From Augochlora pura (lineage: Eukaryota > Arthropoda > Insecta > Hymenoptera > Halictidae), in contig NC_135781.1 of the NCBI RefSeq assembly GCF_028453695.1, positions 7,638,779 to 7,702,778 of the forward strand: a stretch of 64,000 nucleotides of DNA, read 5' to 3'. How positions within the stretch are numbered: the stretch's first letter is position 1; every line of letters begins with the position of its first letter. Shown here piece by piece: positions 37,501-49,999 of the stretch. A program made the position numbers and the translations under genes. Under the pieces are notes generated by a model, which saw only the letters and a program-made list of their open reading frames with translations, was not told the origin of the DNA and did no database searches.

Positions 37501-40500
37501 CGGCCGCGTTACTCCTCGACTCTTCGCGACCTCAGCCCCTCCGACCACCGACACGCAAGGATGATACTCTTTTTTTCCTATCCTCGCCTACCCGTTGCAC
37601 CTATTTTTACGTTGATCGCGGTGCCCCTTAGCCGAGCAACGTTACCATGAGAATTTTCATCAGAGCCTACGCGAAAATCAGATTTTTTTTTCCTTTCGCC
37701 TCGTGGAAAACGGTTGCTACGAAACGGATTTGCACAAGCTAATTGACGTCACTGTTCTCCGTTCGCTGATTTGCATACCGTGTCCTGTCTGACCTTCGTC
37801 ATCCTTCGCCCAGTCCCCGCGCAGTTTTGGCCATGAAAGCGCAATTTCTTTTAGCTTCGGTTCCTCGCGTTCTCGACCGTCTTCGCAAATGAATCTAAAA
37901 TGTAGTAGTTCGTCGATTGCGAATATTTTGCGCAGAATTTGTTCGTGAATCGGTAATGAATCGGCGATGAGAGGATTTTAGTTTCGCGTTTCAAACGCTC
38001 GTTTTCGTCGCGGACGCACGAGGATCCGCTGGCCGGTTGTTAACTGCGCGGCCCTCGAAGCCGGCTCTCGGCTAATATTTTTCCCGAACCAGAAACGGAT
38101 GTGACGCAGGAATAATTTGTCACACACGATTGGAGACGGAGAGCATAATGAAGACTCGGGTTCCGAGTAGGCCACGATCAGTGCGGAATAGGTACGTGTT
38201 GGTACGTGTACGTGGACTCGAGTTGCGTGAATGTTTCGCGGCGCTGCGCTCCTCCGAAACGAAACACGCTACGGTAAAAATCTCCGTTTTAAATCGTACG
38301 TTCTTCGCCTTTCGACTGTCAAATCCCACAAATCGGTGGTGTACTTATTTTCTCTCTTTAAAAACTACTATCACGGTGGATGCAGCAAACGTTGCGTCAC
38401 TGTTTATACAATATCGACGGTAGCACGAGGTTCGCGAGGACTAATCTGACACAAAGACCCTGGATTTATTTTACCGTTGTAGCGAACGTTCTCAAAATAA
38501 ATCAAAGGAAAATTAATCGCACGCCGAAAAAAAAAAATAAATGAAATCATTATTCGCGTATCATGGGATTTTTATTAATCAGTAGATAATAGCACTCGTG
38601 TTTCGTATCCTGCTCATTCCGCGATAATATGTTTTTATATGCGGGCGAGTAATTGTGCACGCAATTTTAATAAGAAGTGTGATCGTCCGGTTTAAATAAC
38701 GACGCATATTGGCCTGATAACAGTGGTTTATGTAATGGCGGTTCCACATGGCCGTGCTTCGAGTCGTCGCGGTCGATCATTGATTCGGAAATACAGATAC
38801 GATACGGTATGTTTACTATTTAATAGAAATACTGTAACGCTACTGTAACAATGCGAGCTCAATGCGCACGTTATTATAAACATCGCCAATCAAGTTTGTT
38901 ACATAACATTTATTTTTCTGCGATGATCGAATTCCTCGCCTCCCCGCTCCCCTCGCCACGGAGTTGCATGAAAATATGTGCGATAACGTATCGGCGGAAA
39001 GCATTTAATGTAATATCGCACTCGGAGGGTCATAGATGCGCGATTACATATTTATAAATTAACTGGTATAACATGTAGATGTAGATAGAGTGGTAAGTGC
39101 AAGGCATAAAACTGGGTTTTCCTCGTTCCACTCCCATGGAGCTTGGTCACCTGAAAAGTTACTATGCTCAATTAACCCTTTGAGAACTGTACGCTCCTTG
39201 GGCATTGCCACTTCCGATATTTCGCAATAGTTGTCTTCGAGCAATTTCTTGTTACATCTCCAGGTCTTCAAAGTTATCTACGTTTAAGTACTAGACAATA
39301 TCATTTGTACCTTAGTTACAGCTAAAAGGTACCTTCAAAAAATTGATAAACCTTCTCACGTCTTGTACAGACACGTGTAAACGCGTAAAGCATCGTCGCA
39401 AGCGTTCAGAAATTGTAGTCTCGCATGAACTTTTATTAACACTATACCTGCTATTAAAATTAATGGAACTGTAATAATTTATTCGTTCGAGTATACATTA
39501 CAATATAAATGTCGAAAATTTCAAACAAGTTCAATGTTCTTGTTCTTGTAAGGTACGTCGGTTACTTGTAGCGTTCGGCAGGTGAACAATAATTTTTGCG
39601 TAAAAATGTGAAAACAAGGAGCAAGGTTCCGAGCGTTTCGTTCGGCGAAAAATTATATAAGCACGATCTTGATTGAGCAATTCACATCCGAGAACCCTCG
39701 TACAACGTTGCCGTAGGTGTTACGATCAAACTGCGAATCAATTCAAAGGGCATGGTACATCCGTCTGAATAATTCCTGCAATTCCTTATCTCCGCGGATT
39801 GACTTAGAGCCGACAGCGCGCATGTAGGACTCGATTTTCACACGAGGCACATATATACACGGACGTGTTTTGAAACCGCGGACTTAACTCCATCGTAATT
39901 TTTATCTGGCACCTGTTGCGGTCGAATCTTCGAGTTGCGGGAATTCCAATTTTATCCGGGCATTAATATTCGAATTAGTGCTGACGCAATCGATTCTTAT
40001 TTACGGCTTCGAAATCCTAATCTAACATAATGACGCGGACTTAAACTGTCCGCTCATTGCAATGGAAATGGCCGGGACATCTCTGATCAATGAATTGATA
40101 TGGATAATACTTCAGACTTCCGTAGCGCGTGTCGCGAATTTTACGAATTATTTTATCGCGTGTCTGCTGATATCGAGAAAACGTATCAATACTATACTCG
40201 TAGATATCGAACGGCGGGAACACATACAAGGGGACGCATGCACGCGATTTTCTTACGAGAAAATGAACCTACGTGAACTGTTTCAATAAATTTGAAAATA
40301 AAACGGTGGTATATTTTATAACAGGCACTATGACCAACGTAATACATGTGTGCATATCGTTATATCTTTCTTCAACGATGAACTTTTATAATTAGAAATT
40401 TTTCTGACGTCACAAATCTTGACGCATGATCACAAGAGGAATGCGCGACGAAAATATACTTCTTGGGCCGTTCAGTAGTTCTTTTTTGCAATTAAAAGAA

Positions 40501-41851
40501 AAATAGAGAGATCGTTGACCAGGATAAATAGGTGCATCCGACAGTTGAATGGCAACTATGTGACGAGAGATACAAACTTGCTGTAAATACGTCGTGCAGC
40601 CGCATATTATTAACATCCTAGTAATTTTTGTAATTTCGTGATTAAATCGCGTTCTCGAAACTATCTTAATAACGCGAGCACGGCGAGCTCTGCTACCGTA
40701 CGAGCGAAATAATAGAGGAAAAACAGAGAAAAGAAGAAGGACGAGGAGGAAGCATAGGAGCGAGCCTCAAATCCTTCACCTGCGACCCAAGAAACCCACG
40801 ATGTGTAACCGTCAGCAATGAATAAATTGAAAAGTCGCAGAGACACGCGGTAGACATTCGACCTCGTTGAAATTTTTACCCTCAACAGTGTAATCCTCTC
40901 TTCGCTAATACGTGTTATTATCGTCTGTTTTATCTCGGAATATTGTCACTCGAGGCAATAACCAGTTAATAAAGAATTAATCAATTTCTTAGAATTTACG
41001 ACAACCGATGTTCCGATTTGTTACGTTAATATTTTAATACTAGAGTTAATACTTCTTTCAAAATTCCTGATATTTTGACAATCTTTGAACGAGGAATTTT
41101 TAAACGAACTTCTTTGTTTAATAGAAAATCATAGAAAGCTTAAATAAATCCAATCCTATCTGTAGAAAATCAGATGAAATACGATAAATTTGTAAAGTAT
41201 GGAGGTACATTTTTAAGAGTGCGTACGTTGGGTGCACATACTCAGGTGTCAGCATATCAAAAATAATTGTTCGAGTATCTTTGGTTTTCCAGATTCGTTT
41301 CTGCTTCAAATTTGCGTTTGTGCGTGCGTTTAAAACCCTATTATATTCCGTATGCATAATCAATTCGTAATCTGAAAAAAAGCAGTTATAAGCACTACCA
41401 GGAGCATCGATAATATTCCAGAAGCTCATTAGCAGGAACGTCTATCCCCTTCTTACGAGTAATTATCTGTTACAGGCAAGCCGCGTACCTGTACGTTACG
41501 GATGTGTACGTGCGTACCGCGTATAACAGCAGATCAGCGCAACGATTAAGCTCAAAAATAGTTCATGGGAACCCAGGTAAACTAATCTCCATCGCATTAG
41601 TGTTGTTTCATACATATAAAATGCTTTCCAAGAAGGAAGCCCCTGCACGCATCTTTACCGATCGCGGGGTCATCACTTTCGAAAGTAGCAACAGGTGCCT
41701 TACCACTCCGTAGCAATTGAATCGCGTTATTCTAATTCCTATCTGACCCATAAATCAAGAGGATACGCGCGTATACGAGTGGTAATAACGAGAATAATCC
41801 CATTATGGGAAGCACTGTGCACTTGAAACAGTTATTTAAATAATTCGACTC

Positions 41852-42059
41852 CGTTAAAACATATTTTTGAAAATCTAATTGCACGTATATTGACAAGCAT
41901 TTGTTTACGAGTTATTCTTTGGAACTTGTTTTCACTAATTTCTACTTGAAGCTGTTCTTTGAACGATTCTATAATATCAAAACATTTTCTGGAAATTGAA
42001 TTGAACAGCTATTGATAAATTCTTCCATCTCGTTAAAATATTTTCTGGAAATTGAATCA
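41852..42059. repeat. Degenerate direct repeat
   Basis: Three copies of GTTAAAAYATTTTCTGGAAATTGAAT-like sequence lie near 41852, 41975 and 42031. Some are followed by a shared ATTGAYAA segment. Confidence 0.55.
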
Positions 42060-43683
42060 ATGACGTATGTATTTACCGATTTTTAATGCTGATTTTTAAA
42101 TAATTATCTAGCACTCGATTTTACTGGTTCATACTTGCTTTTACTTTTTCACGAATCGTACTGACGAAGAGCGTAATAGTTAACATAACTATCAATCGTG
42201 TTTTCGTAATGAGTAATCGTCTATGTCCTAATTATGCGACCAGGAAAATATTAGATAAACCATGCAAACTGCGATTTACGAACTGTTGACACGATGCGTC
42301 TGCAGATTTACGTATTACACAAATTCTGACAACAAGATAACGCTGTTGATTTACAAAATTCGAAGAGGGAAAGGAGGACAAAGACGAAATAGAAAGGTCC
42401 AAAGTTGACGATAATACTTTACAAACCGACATCGAAGCTAAATACATCATTGTCTTCGTCGATACGATCAGCAGACTGTGCTATGCCAAGAATTTAGGAG
42501 TACATACCCTGTATAGTATGTTCTACTCCGGTTTCATTTATTAAGGTACAGTAAGCAAGGTCACATGTATAGAGTCAGAATCGTGCTCTCGCTTTGATCT
42601 CTCGCGAAATTTACGATTGCTGCCGGTTAAGTCCACCTTGTTCTAATCGAAAAAAGGTGGCGAGCCACCGAGGATGACCTATGTGTCCTATATATCATTA
42701 TACTCTCGTGCATGTTTGTTAGTGCAGCTAGATAAATATCGGAAATTGTATCGATTGAACTTGCCCATTTAATTTATTCATCATACTGATCTTCGACAGA
42801 CTATTAAAATAACTATGATATTTCGGTTACTCTGCTGCTTGTTATTATATAATAAATATTTATTATAGATTTTTAACGTTGAAACCGCTAAGTCTGCAAC
42901 ATGAAACACATATTGAACGTCGTAGAAAATGTTGTGTACTCGCATAAAGATTACAAGTGTGTACGCGATACAAATAATCGAATGACAATTAATTGAATTT
43001 ATTAGTAGATGTTTTGCGAGCATTGAGTCTTCTGTTTGGCCACTGTACTTGACGAGTACACTCGTCGCGAATAAATGGCAATACTTTGTGTTACGACGAG
43101 TATACTTGACAAAAACAGTTATTTGGTGCTGTGGGAATTCTTGGGGTCGAAATTATTTTAGAAAATATTCAACGATGAAAGACGTAGCCAAGAGTAACAT
43201 GTTACAATTCGTTGAATCGCAGTAACCACCATTTCAGTGTCACCGCTCATAAATTCTGTAAGTTGAAAGAAAAAACGAGATTTGCACCGATATACAGTTA
43301 TACGCAGCTTTCTTGCGGGCTTTGTGTGTTTCGACGGCGTTCTACCACCCGCACCCGCACCCGCGGCCCGACCCGCACCCGACAACAGGCTAGGCCGGGG
43401 CCAGAGTCTTAGGCCAAGCTAGGCCAGGCCGGCGAGGAGTCTTGTAAGAAGGGGTTAAGAAACTCTCGAACTAAAGTGCCTACACCGGAAGCAGGGGCCT
43501 TGCTTTCTGGGCTAATAACCCTACACACACTGACACGCGGCCTCTACGTTCCCGTGTACACTTAGACGAGAAAGAGAGAACGGCGAGCAGACGGAGACAG
43601 GGGGAAGAAGAGGTGCAACGCTCGACAGGGGGAAACTTGCGTTTACGTGTACACGGAGACGCACACGTTAACCGTGGAGGAGA

Positions 43684-43700
43684 GGGGGGGGGGGGGGGGG
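43684..43700. repeat. Poly-G run of 17
   Basis: An uninterrupted homopolymer of 17 G follows GGAGA. Such runs are prone to length errors in sequencing. Confidence 0.95.
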
Positions 43701-43969
43701 ACCCTTTATCAGCATGCAAAGCTAGAGATTTTATGTGCGATCGACTGGTGGCGAGCCTGGGGATTCGTACGCAAATTGCGATCCGGCTTCTTCCGTAAGA
43801 GCCCACCGAGCAGTTTCTAATGGACGCTCGGAAAAAACGAGTTCATTAGGAAAGGAACGTTTCAGCAATAGTACATTATCAGCGCCGTGCTGCAACGTTG
43901 TTGTTATCGTTACATATTCCACCGAGTCGAGATCTGCGCGCGAAAATTTCATTAGCTGCTACGAACAGA

Positions 43970-44460
43970 GTTTGAGAATTTCGCACACGGTTTATAATAA
44001 AGAGGGTTGTTCCGTTTGATCCTGTGGAATTTTACAGAACGCGTTGCAATATCTTCGGGGTTTTTTGTGGAATGATATTCAAGATTTCTAGAGGTAATAT
44101 GGAGACGGTATATTCTTGTGATAGAGTAAACAATGAAAAGTTTTGTTGGGTTCTCCGAATAGAAATTGCGGATTTGATGCATAGCATGTAAAGAGGGTAG
44201 TTTTGTTTAATTATATGCAATTTTCCAAATCTCGCTGCAAAATATTTGATTTTATGAAATAATTTTAAGACTTCCAGAACTAAGGACATGGACGTGGTAT
44301 AAATTGGCGAATGAATGAATGACAACAAATTTCGTCGCGCTCTTTGGATAGCAATCACACATTTAAGAAAATGAATAGTTTCATTAGATTCTGTATAGTT
44401 TTCCAAAACTTGTTGCAAGATTTTATAGAATGAACTTCAGGACTTGCAGAATTAATTGAT
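43970..44460. repeat. Degenerate tandem repeat, unit about 180-190 bp
   Basis: The landmark TTGCAA/CTGCAA and its downstream text recur at 44044, 44235 and 44413 (spacings 191 and 178). Shared landmarks include TTTTCCAAA, a TATGGAATGA-like stretch, CTTCCAGAA-like stretches and GGATAGCAATCACACATTT against GAATAGAAATTGCGGATTT. About 2.5 units remain. Confidence 0.65.
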
Positions 44461-45841
44461 GTTAGATTTCAGGAAATCATTTTTGAACAATGTTACATAA
44501 CAAATAGAAGCAACCAAGATACAAATTGCTGATGACAGACACGCAAACATATCGTGTCTAATAAGAACCCATGGTCCCTGTAGAACCGTGAACATATATG
44601 GTTTGAATTAAATATGCTTCCTCGTGTCTTCAAGCATAAAAACGTAGACGATTAATGACCAAGGTCGTGCACAATGCTGACCCCATTACACACATAAGTT
44701 CCGCTTTTAAACGAATTTAAACGAAATGAAAAGAAAATGTAATCGCGGAGATACGCAATGTTCGAAATGTAGAAAATCCACGCAGCACATCGATACGCAG
44801 TAAATCAGCGCACGACGAGCAAATCATTTCAAATCATCCTGGTTACTACTATATAATTACTATCGTTATCTTCATCAGTCCGTATTTCCATAAAGTGCAA
44901 ACTCTTGCGGGAATCCTTGTTACAGGTGAAAAATTAATGTGTTTTTTCTCACGATGTACCGAACAGAGTGGATATACGGTTAAGTCTTTAATTAAATGCA
45001 GAATTAACCCGAATACGGTGTTTCTATAAACAACACTAACGCCGTTCCCCGTGTACGTGTACGCGCGTACTCGACCGCGAACTACTTAGTAAAACGAAAT
45101 TAATTTGTAATTACGTTAACCCGGATGCGCGGCGAGGTCCCCGTGCATCCCGTCCCCTAATCTCCGTCGGAACAACGCGGCGGCAAAAATCTTTATTGAA
45201 AATTCAAATCGTGTTCGGTCGTGGTAGACGTTTATCGGAGTCGTTGACACTTGTTCGCAATCTGTCGTTGCCGAGGGAGCCCCAGTCGGTCCCGAGGACC
45301 GAACGCGACGGTTTATTAAGTCGGGCTGCGGGAAGGGAACGCAAAACCTTATTCGTTATCACGGAAAACGGTACAGTATCCTGTTTTCTGCTTCCTCTAG
45401 TCTCACGTAACGAATTAAGCACCTGTAGTACGTGGGATTAGAAGGTTTCGGCTGACATGCCCCTATCTCCCTCTTCTCCTCCTTGTCCCACCTTTCTCGC
45501 CTCTTTCTCCTGCCCGATCGTTCTCCACGATTCCTGTCCCTTTCCCATTCTCGCGAACCTCTTTGTCCTTTACCCCCCTCCCAGGCGAGCCAACCCCTCT
45601 GTTCGTGGACGCCGTCTCTCTCTTTCTCGCGAGCCGTTTCTCTCTGTTTTCCAGTCGCTTGACACATTCGCGGCGGAGAAAATGCAGCGAGCTCTCCTGT
45701 AGCACGTACATATAGGAAGGGAACGGATGTCTGGTGTGTAAGGAACCGCTAAAATGGTGTTCGCTCTTATCCGAAGATCTAGAGCGGCGATGCGAAGAGA
45801 GGCACGCGGAGGGCTATACGTAAGGTAAAAGGGGGCTCATG

Positions 45842-45965
45842 ACTGGTTGGTCCGTCGGTTGGTTGGTTGCTTGCTTGGTTGCTTGGTTGGTTGGCTGGTT
45901 GGTTGGTTGGTTGGTTGGATGGTTCGTTCGTTCGTTCGTTCGTTCCTGCGTCGTTGTTGTTGTTG
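45842..45965. repeat. GGTT / GTTC tetranucleotide repeat tract
   Basis: GGTT units with interruptions run into six GTTC units and then a short GTT run. Frames through it give Trp/Leu/Val on plus and Asn/Gln/Pro/Thr on minus, which is not meaningful coding. Confidence 0.92.
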
Positions 45966-46599
45966 ACTGTCTGGTTGAGTTGGTTAGTGCCGTTACCAGA
46001 AAGAGGCCACCTAGGCTCGCAACCAGCCAACTTAAACCTCGAACTTTCTTCGTAATGAGACACCAGCCGCAAAATGACAAACGTAATTAAAGTAGATGTA
46101 CGTCGGGGAGGTCAGATATCTCCGGACCCCTTGCCGAAGAAGAAAGAGGGAGAGTGAGAGAAAGAGAGGAGGAGGGACCGCTCCTACCCAAAGATTTTCG
46201 CAATGAGAAACGCGTCACTGCTCTTTTGCTCGTCACCGTGTGCCACGGTTCACGGAATGCCTCGGAATCGTACGTCCGGACCCATTCAGACGCTTCTGCC
46301 AGTCATTTCGGGATCGTAATCCTGCGTCGTTCTTCGTCACGGTGTCCCCGTAATTTTATCTGGCTCGGTGATCTCCTCGATCCATCGACGTAACTTAATC
46401 GCCTGTATCCTTCTTCCACTGCGCCTGTTTCGTTAGCCAAATAGTTTTATAACAGGTACCAGGCATGTGATCTAGAACTAATGTGGACGATTCTAATCAG
46501 CGCAGAAGTCAGGTCTTCCCGATTCACTTCACCCAATCTGTTCAGCTGTTCCGGCTAGTTGTCTGCATACAGTAATAAGAGTAATATTTATCAATTAAT

Positions 46600-46670
46600 G
46601 TTCCCCCGGGCTTACAAAGAATACCTGGGGGTAATCACAATTCTACCGCCTTGCGGGCGGTGGGGGGAAC
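46600..46670. repeat. Nested stem-loop (palindromic) element
   Basis: The outer arms GTTCCCCC (46600-46607) and GGGGGAAC (46663-46670) are exactly complementary. Inside is ACCGCC (46645-46650) paired with GGCGGT (46656-46661). A further stem, 46604-46610 with 46624-46630, competes with the outer one. It is strongly GC-rich in AT-rich surroundings. Confidence 0.8.
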
Positions 46671-49138
46671 TCAATATAGTAATTAAATAAATTAATAAAA
46701 AGAAATAACAAATGTATATGATAAAATTAGGCTACGTAATAGATAAGTAAATAAAAGGTCGAGTTGAATCATCATACTGCGTCCCTTCGTACTTTTAATA
46801 CATCCGTGCCGATTTTAAAGTACGATTCGACACTGGGAACATCGAGTCCCTACTCTTTTGTAGTGACATTCGAGAATCCCGTACAGTAAAACCTTTATGA
46901 TGATGTAACAAACGGTGAATGGTTTCCCATATTGCACGAGAAAGTGGCGAGTATCGTACATTTCCACAATAACCCTTTGTAATAATTTATGTAACATGAA
47001 ACGGAAAAGATAGCAAGTTCTAGATGTAAACGAACAACGAATTTATAATTTTCAATCAATATGAAGTCACTATACTAATCATCTATAATGATGTATAAGA
47101 TTTGAGGATTAATATACAAAATTTTGTTTGTATTGCACTGTGTTACATTAAAATACAATAGTAAATAAATGCATGCTGTAAAATATTCAAAATGGTAGTT
47201 CTATTATACACTTATAGATGTAATTTTATAAAAATGTATCAATTCGGTAAAGTGTACATTCATTGGTAGCTTCGCACGTTGCTATAATTATTGAAAAATT
47301 AAAAACAAATAACGAACTTGATAGATTTATGAAAAAATGAGTTAATGCAATTTTAAGCAGTAAAAAAATTAAAAAGGACTAAAAATGTATGAAATTGAAC
47401 ATATGAAAATTATTGGAAAAAAACATTGTCAAGAAAACTATTTCACAGTCTAGTTATAAACCTTGTCCAAGAAGGGCAACGAAAATTGACTAACATTTTT
47501 CTTATTAATACGGAACAAAGCTGGCAACACTAATCGCGAATAAACACGTTTTCCAAAATGTCCGCAGCCATGTGTCGCAATCGTGAAGGGCTGAAACGAT
47601 GAAAACACACGGCTGGTCCGACCGATATGCAACGCTTTCCAGTAATCAGAAATTCAACCTTGCCCTATTTTACTCCTCTCGAAACAACAATAGAAACTCA
47701 ATGGTACAACACATTTCACTTTTTCGCAACGTGGGTATCAGGGGAGCCTAAAAGTATTGCGCGATTTCCTATGTCTTGGCGCGAGAGAACTTGCCACGTA
47801 GACACAATGTAGATTGGGTTTGACCATGTACCGTAAAAGCGTAATTATCATATTTCGAAACCAGTTAATGTCTTTTAACAAACATCGGCTCTTTTCCGGC
47901 ACAGAAAAGTATACCGTAATCCCAACTCGGACCAATGTTATTTAGTCAGTTAGATAAACTAGATATTACAATTATCGCAGTCTTGGATGAGTTTCGTGTC
48001 AGCAAGTATTTCTTCGTCAGCGTCAGAATCTAACTTTCTCTGCATACAGAGAAGAAGATAATTATGAAAATTCCACAAGCTTAGAACTTCAATAAACACG
48101 AAAAATTACACACAGCTATCACAAAATATTGAAACATCGACAAGGGAATAGGAAACGTCAAGGAATCTATAAATTCAAAGTGACCATTGCCATCGTACAC
48201 TTTTTGCTTCCAAATACTAATCTCTATCTCTTTGGTCGTTGATAAGATACGAAACCCACGAAGAGGCTCCTTAATTTACTATAACAGCCTCCTAAATGAA
48301 TCGAGGATGTCTCCACATCCCAGGGCTTCCTCGCGTCAGCTCCGGCAGTCACAAATCCTTTTTTGGCCGGAGTGAGACGTCAATGGGACAATCATGAACG
48401 TCCCCGATGAACGTGAGTTCGTTCTTCGTCCCTCGTCGGCGCCTCCGGATTGATTGGCCGGAGCGCATTCAATCACGCGAATGTTTGTTCTTATGAATAA
48501 AGGCGGCCTGGTTCGTTCAGCTCAAGATGCGGGTAAACTTTCGCAGTTCGCATTATGAATAAACGAATTATTCTTAATAATTAAATAAATTACACTAAAG
48601 AATAAATTAAAGAAATACATAAATAAATTACATTATTGCAGCAAGTTTTATAATAAAGCTTCACCAAACCAAAATGATTTCGACCTTCTGACTTTTACGA
48701 TGCAACGCACAGTCCTATTATCGCTCGGTAGATTTAGCGTTAAACGTGTTAATATTACAAGAGTTACTCGATACAAATTTTCAATTCTTCATTGAGAACG
48801 ACGCTTCTGAATTTATACAGTAATCTGATGTATAGTTGCTCGCGCGAGAATTGCTTTATTTCCTTATTTCGTGAAACATCTATCTCTCGTCGGACGTGAT
48901 TCGATTGTTCCTAGGTAAGGTGCGACGATTTGATCGTTAAGAACGGAAGTACTATCGGAAGACCATCCTCCATGATACCCGTGTGGTTCGATAAGGAGCG
49001 CAAAGCGCGCGGGAAATGCCGAACCTTATTTATTGGCAGCCGCGGTTCTGCGTGCGAAACGTTATGCGTTGGCTTTCTCGCGAACCCGGCCAAATACTTT
49101 TCTGTGATTCCAACCATCCCGAAGCCGTGGACCGCGTT

Positions 49139-49999
49139 ATACAGGGTGTGCCAACGATATAGGACAAAACATGAATATTCCCGACTCATGTACAAGTGGA
49201 AGAGTCTCTCTTTGTTCTACAGGTTGAGACTTTCTCTTTCGAGATATCATTGCAACTAGACTACGGATCTTTACGCATTTATGGCGTATACAGATTTTCC
49301 AAATGAAAATAATAAATTAACAAGGTCTAGTAACATTATAATTCTATTTTTATAATGAGTAATATTTTAGTTATCGAAGGAAACGTTTCTATAATTTGAA
49401 TTTTTGTAATATAATGTATAAAAATGGGATTATGCATAAAGATCCAAAATTTAATAATAACTCCTTGTTCTACAATTCTTACAGAGCTTTATTTATACGT
49501 TGCGCCATTTTTATTATATAATATGATTATACTTACAAAATTTAATCATTTTCTAGAACAGAATCTTTATAATTTTAGCAACGTAAGTGTTGATAGTTTC
49601 CTCGATAGAACTAAATAGAATCTATAAGTTGCCAAATCACAATAAATAATAATTGAATAATCAAAAAAAGTATCTACCTAGGATCGTTACCATCTAGTTT
49701 CTGACTCTGTACGAGCGATTACATACTTTAATATTCAGTCGACTGGAGTTTCACCCCCTCCTTGGACCAACTGTTGAGCCCGTGTAAAAGTTGGCTATCA
49801 TCCTACAGTCTAATTGGTTCGAGTGCAAAAGTCAGACGTAGAGTTCAACGAAACTCAAGTCTGTAAGACTCAACTGGCATTGTCCTGGACCCTAACTTAG
49901 AAGGCGAGTCTTCGAGTCGATAAGGAACTCCTCGGGTCGCATGTGCGGCAGAAATATGCGCGGTTTCCTCCGGTCCCACATTTTTGGGACACCCTGTAT
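49139..49999. mobile_element. Possible non-autonomous DNA element with terminal inverted repeats
   Basis: ATACAGGGTGTGCCAA at 49139-49154 and the reverse complement of ATACAGGGTGTCCCAA at 49984-49999 match at 15 of 16 positions in inverted orientation, enclosing 861 bp. No transposase reading frame is visible inside. A second inverted pair lies nested at 49261-49453. The two ends could instead be fragments of two separate copies. Confidence 0.4.
49261..49453. mobile_element. Possible MITE-like relic with inverted ends (second copy)
   Basis: The left end CTACGGATCTTTACGCATTT (49261-49280) is an imperfect inverted match to TATGCATAAAGATCCAAAAT (49431-49450). The interior is AT-rich and non-coding. 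It has the same end motif as the element at 21226-21365. Confidence 0.4.

Larger units (their letters stand above)
31621..43300. other. Long stretch with no recognised gene
   Basis: Mostly AT-rich, with a mildly GC-richer part around 37.0-38.3 kb. It holds a perfect 14-bp stem hairpin (31765-31796), a 44-bp tandem repeat (34400-34531), an 8-bp stem hairpin TATACACG/CGTGTATA at about 37466-37488, and a degenerate repeat at 41852-42059. None of its ORFs resembles a known family. Confidence 0.5.
43301..46440. promoter_or_regulatory. Mixed GC-rich island block (candidate regulatory region)
   Basis: GC-rich, CG-containing segments at about 43330-43800 and 45200-46400 flank an AT-rich tandem repeat (43970-44460). 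The tracts include CCCGCA-type repeats (43350-43382), G17 (43684-43700), a CT-rich tract (45460-45650) and GGTT/GTTC repeats. No coding gene is recognised. Confidence 0.25.

Noticed and set aside
45867..46080. ORFs reading Trp-Leu-Val (plus) or Asn-Gln-Pro-Thr (minus)
   Set aside because: Direct readings of the GGTT/GTTC repeat in several frames.
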